DNA of 33,270 nucleotides from Thermoplasmatota archaeon (GCA_023379385.1 JAMCUS010000016.1:1-33270), one strand, 5' to 3'. Counted from the stretch's first letter, positions 24,743 through 33,270 are shown. Notes: generated by a model not told the origin, from the sequence alone. A program made the numbers and translations.

Positions 24743-25197
24743 CAATTCAGTTTACAGGTAGTTTTGATATAAAAAATAATATGGAGGGTACCAGAAACTT
24801 TCTCTTGAACCCGGATAAGGTAGCCCCGTGCATAAAAAATCTTACAGATTTCACAAAGAATCAGGATGGGACATTTGATGTAAAATTTAAAATTGAATTG
24901 TCATCTGATACAGATGGTGGATACCTCAATATGATAAATGCCAAAATGAAATTCATACTCAAAGACGGTGATGAAATAACATTATCTGGTTCAGGCAGAG
25001 CCGTTGGTAGCAGAATCTCTGTATCTATCATTATCAAACCTGTAAAAATAGATGAGAACAATACAAAAATTGAATGGAGATCCACAATAGATGCAGGCCT
25101 GATATTAAAGGCAATAGGCAATGATAAATTTGAAAAAATTGCCAATAAGATCATTGAAGATATAATATCAAATGTTGCAGAAAGATGCAATCTGTAA
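24739..25197 (+). CDS. CoxG-like SRPBCC domain protein
   Basis: The 152-residue protein resembles CO dehydrogenase subunit G (CoxG): an N-terminal FTGSFDIKNNMEGTRNFLLNPDKVAPCI, then GSGRAVGSRISVSIIIKP and the C-terminal helix ending IIEDIISNVAERCN. SRPBCC proteins form a deep hydrophobic pocket; CoxG has been linked to membrane attachment or maturation of molybdenum hydroxylases, none of which occurs here. Its ATGA overlap with the GlpA-like gene shows translational coupling, so a role with that flavoprotein is likely, for example in membrane docking or carrying a lipophilic electron acceptor (inference). Confidence 0.82.
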   Translation: MTIQFTGSFDIKNNMEGTRNFLLNPDKVAPCIKNLTDFTKNQDGTFDVKFKIELSSDTDGGYLNMINAKMKFILKDGDEITLSGSGRAVGSRISVSIIIKPVKIDENNTKIEWRSTIDAGLILKAIGNDKFEKIANKIIEDIISNVAERCNL

Positions 25198-25227
25198 TCT
25201 GGGGATTTATTATATAACCTGTAAAAA

Positions 25228-26145
25228 TCAAATTCTCACAAGAACCATTGAAAGGACAAATCCGGAGAAGGGAGCTATTACCCAGGAAGCAATCAATGCT
25301 AGAAAACCCTCTATTTTAATCATCCGCATCTTTTCGCCGAAAGCAGAACCGAGCATGGCTGATGTAATCGTTTGTGTATTGGATATTGGCAATCCAAGAA
25401 AGGTAGATATTTCTACAGCCACGGATGATGTGAGCAGTGTAATAAAACCTACAGAATATTTTGTAAGATATAGACCAGATGAGATTCTTTTGAGTTCCCC
25501 ACCGCTTAATAACAATGGACCAAATATGAGGGCAATTCCAATTATTATCTTTGAGGTTATGCTGTTGCCACTGACAGCCGCAATGAGACCCACAGTATTT
25601 GCACCGAATGCATATGCAAAGAAGAAGGTAAGGATCAATATGGTGATTTTGTAAAATGATGCTATATTCCATATGTTGTGTGATCTGGATCTATATTTGC
25701 TATCTAAATATACATTTATAATATAGGAGCTAGCTATGATAACAATTGGTGCAGTAATCCATAGTAGGGATATGTTTATAATGGATTGCACAGGCAATCT
25801 TCCATTTATCCCAAAAAATATCCCAAAAATGGATCCAGTTAGCACCATGACCATTGAGGTAGGTATTTTTATAAAATGTGCTATAATAAAAATTGCGATT
25901 GTTACTACGAGAATATCTACAATCACCATATTACCCAGTCCATATAAAAGATTTCCAGGCCCTTTCGCCATATTATATCCCTGCAGTACAAAGCCAGATA
26001 AATATCCTGTAATACCCAGAATAATTGCAATTTTTTTGGTAACAATTCCGGAACCATAAGCAGTACCAGTGCATACAGACAGGTTATTCCCTGAAACAAG
26101 AAACGTTAATACGAATATCAATAAATAAACAAAAAGTTCTAACAT
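25228..26145 (-). CDS. pit: PiT-family inorganic phosphate transporter
   Basis: The 305-residue membrane protein has the two repeated PiT half-signatures: SGNNLSVCTGTAYGSG near the N-terminus and GLPISNTQTITSAMLGSAFG near the C-terminus, with about 8-10 hydrophobic segments. PiT carriers bring in phosphate (or metal phosphate) with H+ or Na+. It is somewhat short for the family but archaeal members of this size are usual. It starts 4 bp after the DUF47 gene, a standard PiT partner. The 3' end faces the CoxG-like gene across 30 bp. Confidence 0.9.
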   Translation of the reverse strand: MLELFVYLLIFVLTFLVSGNNLSVCTGTAYGSGIVTKKIAIILGITGYLSGFVLQGYNMAKGPGNLLYGLGNMVIVDILVVTIAIFIIAHFIKIPTSMVMVLTGSIFGIFFGINGRLPVQSIINISLLWITAPIVIIASSYIINVYLDSKYRSRSHNIWNIASFYKITILILTFFFAYAFGANTVGLIAAVSGNSITSKIIIGIALIFGPLLLSGGELKRISSGLYLTKYSVGFITLLTSSVAVEISTFLGLPISNTQTITSAMLGSAFGEKMRMIKIEGFLALIASWVIAPFSGFVLSMVLVRI

Positions 26146-26149
26146 TAAA

Positions 26150-26833
26150 TCACATTATAGATAGAATCATTGATTTTGAAAGTTCAGCAATATCTCTTTC
26201 CACATCCAGTACATCATCCAGCTTCTGGGTAAGCTCGTCTAGGTGATGAAATAAAAAGTAATCTATATCTTTGGATCTTTTATACAGCTCATCTATAATC
26301 TCATCTTTTATATCATCTACGATCTCTTCATATTTGATGATCTGATCTACATCTGATGTTATTTCATTCAATTTTTTTGCTTTAAAAAGATGTTTTAGGA
26401 CCGTTAGAGAGGACCTGTTTATATTCATAATATCTTCCAATCTTTTGTAAATATCATTGATAGATCTTTCGTCGTATTTATCCAGTACCTTGGAAAATCT
26501 GTATAATTCTCTAGATATATTAAAAGAAAGATCTATAATGGTATCAGACAGGTTAACGAGCTTATTAAGAGAATTGAGAGTAACAGGAGACATGGCACCA
26601 CCATTTATTTTTTGTAATAGTTCTGTATTCATAAGATCAGCCTCCTTTTCAATCTTTTTGATATATTGATATGAAGTTTCTATATTCGTAACCTCCTTTT
26701 CTAACATCATTTTGCACAGAACCTCATTTACAGATATAGCCATATCACAAACACGTAACAATTTCTCAAATACCTCCTTCTCACCAATGTTTATCATAGA
26801 ATATAAACTGCGTAAAACCATGTTATCAAACAT
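26150..26833 (-). CDS. DUF47 (PhoU-like) phosphate transport regulator
   Basis: The product is all-helical, about 227 residues from ATG 26833, with two repeated PhoU-like halves (SVNEVLCKMMLEKEVTNIET, IKKIEKEADLMNTEL; later KYEEIVDDIKDEIIDELYKR and LDDVLDVERDIAELSK). DUF47 proteins are encoded next to PiT transporters and modulate them, probably binding metal through the acidic helices. The stop lies 4 bp before pit. A start 12 bp downstream at 26821 is almost as likely; the far-upstream TTG at 26911 overlaps the MFS gene and was not used. Confidence 0.88.
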   Translation of the reverse strand: MFDNMVLRSLYSMINIGEKEVFEKLLRVCDMAISVNEVLCKMMLEKEVTNIETSYQYIKKIEKEADLMNTELLQKINGGAMSPVTLNSLNKLVNLSDTIIDLSFNISRELYRFSKVLDKYDERSINDIYKRLEDIMNINRSSLTVLKHLFKAKKLNEITSDVDQIIKYEEIVDDIKDEIIDELYKRSKDIDYFLFHHLDELTQKLDDVLDVERDIAELSKSMILSIM

Positions 26834-26907
26834 ATATGATAATATATTTAAAAGATTGGGATGTTTAGATTGATGAAAATATATATAAAATAATTCATGC
26901 AAAAAGA

Positions 26908-28197
26908 TCAATCAAGTTCCATAGGTATAATATCCATTTCCTTACCCATTTCACCATTCATACGATCAGATATTTTCATAAACATAATCAACAATCCTGA
27001 TATGAACAGGGCAGATATGGATACGGGAAAGATCATTTCAAGATTATCATGTGACAGGTATAGAACAAGAGCTGTTATATATGCACCTGTGATTATGGCC
27101 AAATTGGCAAATATTGAGGTTACTCCGAAAAAGGTACCATAGGGTGTATTGTCCCCCCCTACATGCTTTTTTATCAGATAGGAACCCATGGGGTATGAAG
27201 CTGTCAGTATAAAAGCCCATCCAATACCACCTATAAACAGATCCAGAAGGATCATATCAGATTTCTGGTAGGATATCGCTAAAAGTTCTGCAATAATAAA
27301 AACAATTATTCCAATATATATTAAATTCTTTTTCCTGAAGATTCTTTCATACAGATATCCGGTTGGTATTGCTGCTATGAAAGTTGCTATATTGAATATG
27401 GCAAAGCCAACTGCTGCAAATATAAGAGAAGAACCACTTAAAGTAAAATTCATTGCTTTGGAATAGAAGTAGAAATAGGTAGCAATAGCTTCAAACGAAG
27501 TCCACCAGAACATCTGTGCAAAGAAGAACAGTAACAGCGTTTTGCTTTTTAAAATTTTTGAAAAAACGCCGTCAATATTGCTCTTTTTTACTCTGTTTTT
27601 AGATTCCCTTATATACAATGGTGTCGCCATACCAAAAATCATTATAATAACTGCTGCAATAACAATACCGTAAAAGGTATTTTTAAGAACAATCGGTGCA
27701 ATAACAATATATGCAATAATTGATCCTATTGCAAAAAATGCATTGATGTATCCAGAAGCTTTTCCCCAGTGTTTTTTTTCTACGACTTCTGGCATAAGAG
27801 CATTATAAGGAGATCTTATAAAATGTGCAAATACATAAAAAAGTAGCATGGCCATAACAAACATGGCAACAGTGTTGGAATAACTCAGAATTACAAGTGA
27901 TAATGTCATGATGGGAATACCGATCATTATAAAATATCGTTTGGTGGATTTAGGATAAAATATATCCATATCCGTTAGATAACCTGAGAGAGGATCTATT
28001 ATAATACCTACAATACCCTCCAGTCCAAGAATTATTCCCCCGGATATCGCAGCAAGACCATATATATTGGAAGATACAAACGGTGTAACAATTTTATTGA
28101 AGCCCCATGCAACGTATATTGCCAGAGCCGAAAAGGATAAAAGAACCATATCCATAGCTTTATAATAAAATTGTTTTACAGATCCATTACCATTCAT
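26908..28197 (-). CDS. MFS transporter (GPH/SLC45-like)
   Basis: The 429-residue protein has 12 predicted membrane segments. LEGIVGIIIDPLSGYLTDMD (loop 2-3) and FAHFIRSPYNALMPEVVEKKHWGKASGY resemble the glycoside-pentoside-hexuronide and SLC45 carriers, so a sugar or related polar substrate is plausible. The middle loop (NRVKKSNIDGVFSKIL) is basic. ATG at 28197 is preferred to the upstream TTG at 28206. It ends 74 bp before the DUF47 gene. The actual substrate is not known; glycerophosphodiesters are conceivable from context only. Confidence 0.85.
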   Translation of the reverse strand: MNGNGSVKQFYYKAMDMVLLSFSALAIYVAWGFNKIVTPFVSSNIYGLAAISGGIILGLEGIVGIIIDPLSGYLTDMDIFYPKSTKRYFIMIGIPIMTLSLVILSYSNTVAMFVMAMLLFYVFAHFIRSPYNALMPEVVEKKHWGKASGYINAFFAIGSIIAYIVIAPIVLKNTFYGIVIAAVIIMIFGMATPLYIRESKNRVKKSNIDGVFSKILKSKTLLLFFFAQMFWWTSFEAIATYFYFYSKAMNFTLSGSSLIFAAVGFAIFNIATFIAAIPTGYLYERIFRKKNLIYIGIIVFIIAELLAISYQKSDMILLDLFIGGIGWAFILTASYPMGSYLIKKHVGGDNTPYGTFFGVTSIFANLAIITGAYITALVLYLSHDNLEMIFPVSISALFISGLLIMFMKISDRMNGEMGKEMDIIPMELD

Positions 28198-28300
28198 ATA
28201 ATTCAAGATAATTATAAAATCGTCATATTTAAATATACCTTATATAGATTGCGGATGTCTATATAGTAGAATCATATCTGTGCTGCATATATGTAACAAG

Positions 28301-29155
28301 TTACCCGCTTTTTATAAAATTTTTTATTATTTCTGCTGTTTTTTCAGGATATTCTACCATGGGTATATGCCCCGCTTTTTCTACAGTAACAAAGGTGCAA
28401 TTTTTTAATTTTTTTGAATATTGATAGCCATCCTCATGTCTGAATAACCTGTCATATTCACCCCATATGATCAATTTAGGGATTTTTGTATTTTCAAAAA
28501 TTGTTCTCAGAGGAATGAATTTCTCAATCATCACACCTCGTATATTAACACCTTCCCTGAGCAATCTGAAATACCATTCTCTATTATATTTATCCATGAA
28601 ATATTTATAGGTAATATCAATCAGCCATTCGTCAGGATCTCTGGTATAATAAAGAGATTTTAACGATTTCACAATTTCATTTCTGGTTGGCTCCTTTTCT
28701 GTAAATTTTTTGGCTATAAAAGATATCGTGCTTATTCTGTGCACAATATCAATCCATCTGCTCATACCTAACGGATCTATCAATATAACAGATCGCATAT
28801 TGCTATGCCTTTTGGATGTATAAAGTATAGCAATACCGCCACCCATTGAATTACCCATTATGATCGGCATATTTATGGATTCATGTTCAACTAGCATATC
28901 AATGGCCTTTATAAAAGGGCTGTTATCACCGAAAAAATCTTTCATATAACTTTCGTCAAAACGGGTTTCTCCATGGCCGGGTAGATCCAATGAATATAAG
29001 AGATAATCATCAGCAAGGAGTCTGGTAAGTGGATTCCATATCTCCAGAGAAGCACCTATACCATGCAACAGTATAATGGCAATCTTTCCATTGCCTGTTC
29101 TTCTGTATCTGAGTCTGCATGCATCCTTCTCTATATACATTATTTCTTCATTCAT
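28301..29155 (-). CDS. Alpha/beta-hydrolase fold protein
   Basis: The 284-residue protein shows LLHGIGASLEIW (oxyanion region, 29-40), SLDLPGHGETRF, the nucleophile elbow GNSMGGG with Ser103, the acid Asp235 in WGEYDRLF and His263 in AGHIPMVEYP, so the catalytic triad is complete. The fold covers esterases, lipases and C-C hydrolases. A lysophospholipase or esterase that would feed the neighbouring phosphodiesterase is possible but unproven. No signal peptide is seen, so it is cytoplasmic. Confidence 0.92.
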   Translation of the reverse strand: MNEEIMYIEKDACRLRYRRTGNGKIAIILLHGIGASLEIWNPLTRLLADDYLLYSLDLPGHGETRFDESYMKDFFGDNSPFIKAIDMLVEHESINMPIIMGNSMGGGIAILYTSKRHSNMRSVILIDPLGMSRWIDIVHRISTISFIAKKFTEKEPTRNEIVKSLKSLYYTRDPDEWLIDITYKYFMDKYNREWYFRLLREGVNIRGVMIEKFIPLRTIFENTKIPKLIIWGEYDRLFRHEDGYQYSKKLKNCTFVTVEKAGHIPMVEYPEKTAEIIKNFIKSG

Positions 29156-29213
29156 TTAACAACCATTCCGTCAATTCATGGTATTGCTGGCATTTCTTCA
29201 ACCCTGTTTTGCT

Positions 29214-29951
29214 TTACAATCTTCCTGTTAATGCATTACCTCTATTAGTGATTATACCTTTAACACCTTTATCCTTCAATTTTCTTGCATTTTCAATATC
29301 ATCTACATCCCATACCAAAATGGGTATGCCTGTTCCCTCAAATAACTTCAATGTTTTGTCTGTTAATATACTTAATTCAAACTGCAAGAAATCAAAATTC
29401 ATTTTTTTCATCATTGCTGGTTCAGGCTTTTTAAATAATTGCTCAGTCCTTCTTTTAATATTCCAGCCTACAGGAATTGAAGGGTTTAGTTTTTTTATAT
29501 TTCTTAGGGCTATTGGATTGAATGAAACGATTGATACATTCTCTATTTTGTATTCTTTCAGCATATCTATTACAATTTTTTCAATTCCATTATTGACTCT
29601 GTTAAAATCATCATCAAGCGTTTTCAGTTCGATCATTAATTTATAATTCTGAAAATTTTCAAAAATTTCTGAAAGCAGGGGAATACCTTCGTTGGAACCA
29701 AGTATTTTGAATGTTTTAAGCTCTGCTGAAGTATAATTCCATGGATGTTTTTCCATACCAGTTAATCTCATCATATCATAATCATGAAAGATCACAATCG
29801 TTTTGTCAATGGATAACTGAAGATCGAATTCAATGGCATCCAGTGATGCGTTTCTTGCTGCAATAAAAGAACTCATGGTATTCTCAGGGTATAGAGATGG
29901 AATGCCTCTGTGCCCGATGATCATAAACTGGTCACAATCAAAGAAGCCCAT
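29214..29951 (-). CDS. Glycerophosphodiester phosphodiesterase
   Basis: The 245-residue protein is a GDPD-type TIM barrel: MIIGHRGIPSLYPENTMSSF carries His14, Arg15 and Glu23, IEFDLQ gives Glu41 and Asp43, and VIFHDYDMMRLTG gives the second catalytic His56. Later LMIELK and the final GVKGIITNRG match the family. It hydrolyses glycerophosphodiesters to glycerol 3-phosphate and an alcohol. There is no signal peptide. The gene lies 58 bp upstream of the hydrolase on the same strand. Confidence 0.95.
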   Translation of the reverse strand: MGFFDCDQFMIIGHRGIPSLYPENTMSSFIAARNASLDAIEFDLQLSIDKTIVIFHDYDMMRLTGMEKHPWNYTSAELKTFKILGSNEGIPLLSEIFENFQNYKLMIELKTLDDDFNRVNNGIEKIVIDMLKEYKIENVSIVSFNPIALRNIKKLNPSIPVGWNIKRRTEQLFKKPEPAMMKKMNFDFLQFELSILTDKTLKLFEGTGIPILVWDVDDIENARKLKDKGVKGIITNRGNALTGRL

Positions 29952-30037
29952 AACGAACTAAACACCCAATTACCCAACAAATATATCACGTATATAATAT
30001 TATTCATGTCATTTTGATGTAAAAACGTCGTAAAAGC

Positions 30038-30580
30038 TCATAATTTCAGATACATAAGAATTTCCTTTATGTATTCGCTACCACGTTTTACAGAGTATGG
30101 TAATTCACCGTATTTAACAAATCCTGCCTTTTCGTATAATTTTATAGCCCTAATGTTAGTGGAGAATACACCCAGTCTTATAACCTCAAAGATGCCTCTA
30201 CAACTGTCGATAACATTTGAAATTAATCTGTATCCGACACCTTTATTCCTATAACCATTTCTGATAGTTATGCCCAGGACACCAATATGTGCTTTCTCAG
30301 AATCAGCTCTATCCACACAAACATCACATAACCCTACGACCCTTCCATTAATTTCGGCAACCTTTGCAACAGTGTTTTTATTGCATACGTTGTTATACAT
30401 ATTGGAAAACCAGATGACTTCTTCGTTCATAGAGGGTATTTTATTCCTAAAAATAATGCCAAATTGCGGGTTATCTTTTAATTCATCATAATAGGAATAA
30501 TAGTTGGATATCAGATCATTGAAATCCTCCCATTTAAGGTTCCTGATCAAAACAACCTCTGATCCTTCATTTATGCTCAT
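30038..30580 (-). CDS. GNAT-family N-acetyltransferase
   Basis: The 180-residue protein has GNAT motif A, LGITIRNGYRNKGVGYRLIS, with the acetyl-CoA loop RNKGVG, and motif B, FSTNIRAIKLYEKAGFVKYG. The C-terminal YIKEILMYLKL completes the fold. The substrate could be a protein N-terminus, an amino acid or a small amine; none can be favoured. It stands alone between the phosphodiesterase and the NnrS-like gene. Confidence 0.92.
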   Translation of the reverse strand: MSINEGSEVVLIRNLKWEDFNDLISNYYSYYDELKDNPQFGIIFRNKIPSMNEEVIWFSNMYNNVCNKNTVAKVAEINGRVVGLCDVCVDRADSEKAHIGVLGITIRNGYRNKGVGYRLISNVIDSCRGIFEVIRLGVFSTNIRAIKLYEKAGFVKYGELPYSVKRGSEYIKEILMYLKL

Positions 30581-30689
30581 ACATACCGTCCATAACGTTA
30601 CTAAATTTAGCTATATATATTTTTTACGGATATTATTTATAAAATGAACAAAAATAGATTAATATTTTTATGTTTTTATACATATGTTT

Positions 30690-31859
30690 TCAATGCATCA
30701 TACTGTACATATTTGCAACGAACCAAATTGCAGAGATACCAAAAACAATACCAGATATATTGGTTATATTATACCCGACAGGAACATATAATTTTATCAG
30801 ATCACCGCCAATACGCATCACATTAGCTGTTGTAAGTATTATCAATGGCCAGTAGCTGAGTTTGGAAACATTCAATTTTTTATTCAATAGAGTGGGAAAA
30901 ATGAGGGCACCATGGGCAAAAATAAACGTTACAATAAAACCAAGTGCAATTGCATGTATCCCAGGATCATAAAAACCGGTAACACCATTGGATCTCAATA
31001 TAAAGAAAACAATTCCTATGATTGCCCAGATATATGCGATGGTGATTGATATATAAAGGTACCTGGATAATCTATGCTGCTTTACAGTTACAGCGGCTAC
31101 CCTGTCCATGTAAAATACAATAAAAATAACCGATAATAGGAGAAATCCAGAAATAGTTAACAATAAAATGCTGTAGCTGTATGACTTATAAAAAAGAGAG
31201 GCAGAAACACTCAAAATAAAAACATAGCTCCACGAAATAACAAGTATAAAACTTTTTTTAAAATTCATTCCAACAAACTTAAACCTGGATAACTCTATGC
31301 GTTCGCCTACAACAAAAAGGAGTGGAAACGATAGCATCAGAAGAATAAAAGGATAATCGTTAACAGGCAGATACAGCATTGCCAGTATTGATGAAACGCC
31401 CAATGACGTTGTTCCTGCAGCCATTATCATGAAGCTCTGGTAATCATGGCTTAATATTGCAAGTTTATAAATAAAATAGGTAAAAAGAGATGATGAGATA
31501 AATAAAAATATTCCACCGGTTATTGCAATAAAAGGTATAGATAATGCCCATCCAGAAGTCAACATGATAAGCCCGATAATAGATAGCGAAATCATTGATA
31601 AGGATATCATGAATCGATTCTGCCACGGGAGAGTTCTGGTACCCACAATCCTTTCTGTCATTAACAATCCACCCAAAAATCCAAAAATCATTAAGAAGGA
31701 ATGTACATGATACCAGGGATTTAGAAAAATGGCATGATAACCATAATTATCTTTAAATAACCTGAAGATGCCTATGAAATAGCCAGCAATAAACGAAATT
31801 ATTGCATATAACATACCTATTATGCGTATATAGGTCTCTCCTTTGCCATACACCTTCAT
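30690..31859 (-). CDS. NnrS-like multi-spanning membrane protein
   Basis: The 389-residue protein has about 12 hydrophobic segments and conserved-looking histidines in membrane context: NPWYHVHSFLMIFGFLGG near the N-terminus and GIHAIALGFIVTFIFAHGAL near the C-terminus, the latter very like the NnrS pattern. NnrS proteins bind heme and copper and are linked to nitric oxide or nitrosative stress; a heme role would fit an organism making its own heme. The start was moved to ATG 31859, preceded by GGTGAG, since an in-frame TTG at 31886 has no support. Family assignment is moderate. Confidence 0.65.
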   Translation of the reverse strand: MKVYGKGETYIRIIGMLYAIISFIAGYFIGIFRLFKDNYGYHAIFLNPWYHVHSFLMIFGFLGGLLMTERIVGTRTLPWQNRFMISLSMISLSIIGLIMLTSGWALSIPFIAITGGIFLFISSSLFTYFIYKLAILSHDYQSFMIMAAGTTSLGVSSILAMLYLPVNDYPFILLMLSFPLLFVVGERIELSRFKFVGMNFKKSFILVISWSYVFILSVSASLFYKSYSYSILLLTISGFLLLSVIFIVFYMDRVAAVTVKQHRLSRYLYISITIAYIWAIIGIVFFILRSNGVTGFYDPGIHAIALGFIVTFIFAHGALIFPTLLNKKLNVSKLSYWPLIILTTANVMRIGGDLIKLYVPVGYNITNISGIVFGISAIWFVANMYSMMH

Positions 31860-32217
31860 AGTTAACTCACCAACAGACAATGCCAATTACCTATTTCTTA
31901 TATCCTGTTTCGCTTATAAACTATTCAAAGATTGTCATATTATAATTATAAAAATATATAATGTGTTTCGAAAAACACTTTTATACTTTTTATACTTACA
32001 CAAATACATAATAAAATCAACGATAAATATGATGAGCAGGGTTAATCGGGAACAAAATGAGATTGCTAGTAAAATGCAATTTGCATATGACACTTGCTAC
32101 CCGCATAATTGAGATGTATGCTAGTATTTTGTATCCGTGATGATACGGCATAACCCATTATGGCTACAATGGATTGTAGCAAATAATCTATATTACATAA
32201 TTCATTATGGATAAATA
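31860..32217. other. 358-bp divergent control region
   Basis: The spacer separates two divergent genes and is rich in dyads: GTGTTT(CGAA)AAACAC at 31963-31978 next to the TATA-like TTTTATACTTTTTATAC, ATGCAA(T)TTGCAT at 32074-32086, and the 18-bp palindrome at 32163-32180. A 27-codon frame at 32029-32112 exists but is not convincing as a gene. It probably holds promoters for both flanking genes. Confidence 0.5.
32163..32180. promoter_or_regulatory. Candidate operator palindrome before the Fe-S oxidoreductase gene
   Basis: GCTACAAT at 32163-32170 and ATTGTAGC at 32173-32180 are perfect inverted 8-bp arms separated by GG. The site ends 37 bp before the ATG at 32218 and just upstream of the TATA-like TCTATATTACAT (about 32188-32199). 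A dimeric helix-turn-helix regulator next to the TATA/BRE site is the likely reader. Confidence 0.5.
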
Positions 32218-33270
32218 ATGAAAGATACATCCTTTTACTTTAACGGAAGGCTATACAGGGCGCCTGAAAATTTAACGGTGGCAGAGGCTCTTATTCACAA
32301 TAACAAATTTATTTTTGGTAGGAGTATTAGATATCACAGAGCTAGATCCTATTTCTGTGGAAAAGGCTTATGCAGCCACTGCATGGTAAGTATAGATGGT
32401 ATTGGCAATGTAAGGTCATGCATAACACCGTTAAAAGAGGGTATGAAAATAGATAGCCAGAATTATCTACTTTCTGTAAATTTTGATCCGTTGAGATTTA
32501 TAGATTATGTATTTAATCCATATTTTAATTATGCTAGAACAAAATTGACTAGAAGCTTTATGGCGCCTCTTTTTAATTACGCTATGAGAAAAATTGCCGG
32601 TACCGAAATATTGCCTGAAAAGGTAACAATCAAAAAAAGTGAAAAATTGGAAGTACATGTTTTGGTAATAGGTGCTGGAAAATACGGAACAGAGACAGCA
32701 ATTGTATCATCGGAATTCGGCGCTAAAGTTGCCTTGATAGATACAGTACCAGATATAAGATATGATGATAGAGCCATGCCATATATCAATAAAGGTACCC
32801 TAAAAATATATCCCTATACTTCCGCAATATATTTATCAAAAACAGATACCGGATGGATAACTGGATTATTTACAAGAGATAGAACGTATATAGAGGTTAA
32901 TTCTCACGCTGTTGTAATTGCAACAGGAACTGAACCATCTCTTCCTTTATTTGGAAATAATGATCTGCCCGGTATAATGACCCATTCAGCATTTGAAAAA
33001 TTAATTGATAAGGGGGTTGACATTAATGGAAGGGTGGCTGTAGAGATACATAATAAAATTCCTTACAGTATAATGGAAAAACTTAAAAAAAGAAGAATTA
33101 ATACAGTATTCATAAAAAATGATGAAATTAATGCAGAACTTTCGGGATATGGAGAGGTTGTTGTAGGAAATATAAAATATGCATATGGTGGATCCAGGAT
33201 AGCAGGAATAGTTACCGATAGAAATGATAAAATAAAAGCAGCTATGGTAGCAGTGGATGATAGGGATCAC
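32218..33270 (+). CDS. [2Fe-2S]/FAD oxidoreductase, partial (sarcosine oxidase alpha-like)
   Basis: The frame is open for 351 codons to the window end. Residues 1-80 are a plant-type ferredoxin domain: FYFNGRLYRAPENLTVAEAL, RSIRYHRARSYFCGKG and four cluster cysteines, Cys47, Cys52, Cys55 and Cys68 (Cx4Cx2Cx12C). After a linker, VLVIGAGKYGTETAI (149-161) opens an FAD/NAD(P) fold, with AVVIATGTEPSLPLFG and NDLPGIMTHSAFEKL as later markers. The order fits the alpha subunits of heterotetrameric sarcosine oxidase, proline dehydrogenase and HCN synthase-like enzymes. It may accept electrons from a DAAO/GlpA-type partner. ATG follows a TATA-like box by about 25 bp. The C-terminus is outside the window. 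Confidence 0.88.
   Translation, partial: MKDTSFYFNGRLYRAPENLTVAEALIHNNKFIFGRSIRYHRARSYFCGKGLCSHCMVSIDGIGNVRSCITPLKEGMKIDSQNYLLSVNFDPLRFIDYVFNPYFNYARTKLTRSFMAPLFNYAMRKIAGTEILPEKVTIKKSEKLEVHVLVIGAGKYGTETAIVSSEFGAKVALIDTVPDIRYDDRAMPYINKGTLKIYPYTSAIYLSKTDTGWITGLFTRDRTYIEVNSHAVVIATGTEPSLPLFGNNDLPGIMTHSAFEKLIDKGVDINGRVAVEIHNKIPYSIMEKLKKRRINTVFIKNDEINAELSGYGEVVVGNIKYAYGGSRIAGIVTDRNDKIKAAMVAVDDRDH

Noticed and set aside
32029-32112. 27-codon frame in the divergent spacer starting ATGATGAGC
   Set aside because: Too short to judge, no ribosome site, and the TATA-like boxes nearby are about 39 bp away; kept only as part of the control region.

Overview
The window reads as chromosomal DNA of an AT-rich archaeon. 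The evidence is a siroheme-based (AhbABCD) heme pathway, an archaeal-type 6-phospho-3-hexuloisomerase, a HerA ATPase, and several genes with a TATA-like box 25-30 bp before the start codon and no Shine-Dalgarno site, as expected of leaderless transcripts. The base composition, the many MFS carriers and the gene set suggest a relative of Thermoplasmatales; that placement is inference.

Bases 1-1119 (+) hold the end of cobA (SUMT) and hemD. Bases about 1120-5100 are a graveyard of insertion-sequence pieces (IS1634-, IS110- and IS21-like, a GC-rich transposase remnant and a nested-inverted-repeat mini-element). It also holds an intact-looking NucS-like nuclease with an N-terminal helix-turn-helix-like domain and one small unknown gene. 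Bases 5604-11653 (-) are a tightly packed operon, ahbC-ahbD-ahbA-ahbB-sirC-hemA-hemB. With cobA and hemD this supplies most of the route from glutamyl-tRNA to siroheme to heme. hemL, hemC and a separate chelatase are not in view.

Bases 11786-17173 (-) carry purM, a hexuloisomerase (hxlB), a degenerate endonuclease IV-like TIM barrel with a six-copy lysine-rich tandem repeat tail, herA and an 8-oxoguanine DNA glycosylase. Bases 17259-22019 (-) carry an ABC-2 exporter (ATPase plus permease) and two MFS carriers. The first carrier appears to begin at a non-canonical start codon well upstream of any ATG, GTG or TTG.

Bases 22097-25197 (+) carry an Old Yellow Enzyme, a GlpA-like FAD dehydrogenase and an overlapping CoxG/SRPBCC protein. 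Bases 25228-31859 (-) carry a PiT phosphate transporter with its DUF47 partner, another MFS carrier, an alpha/beta hydrolase, a glycerophosphodiester phosphodiesterase, a GNAT acetyltransferase and an NnrS-like membrane protein. A [2Fe-2S]/FAD oxidoreductase (+) runs off the right edge behind a perfect 8-bp-arm palindrome. The phosphodiesterase, GlpA-like enzyme and phosphate carrier could serve glycerophosphate salvage, but that is a hypothesis from gene proximity. No rRNA, tRNA or CRISPR array was recognised.
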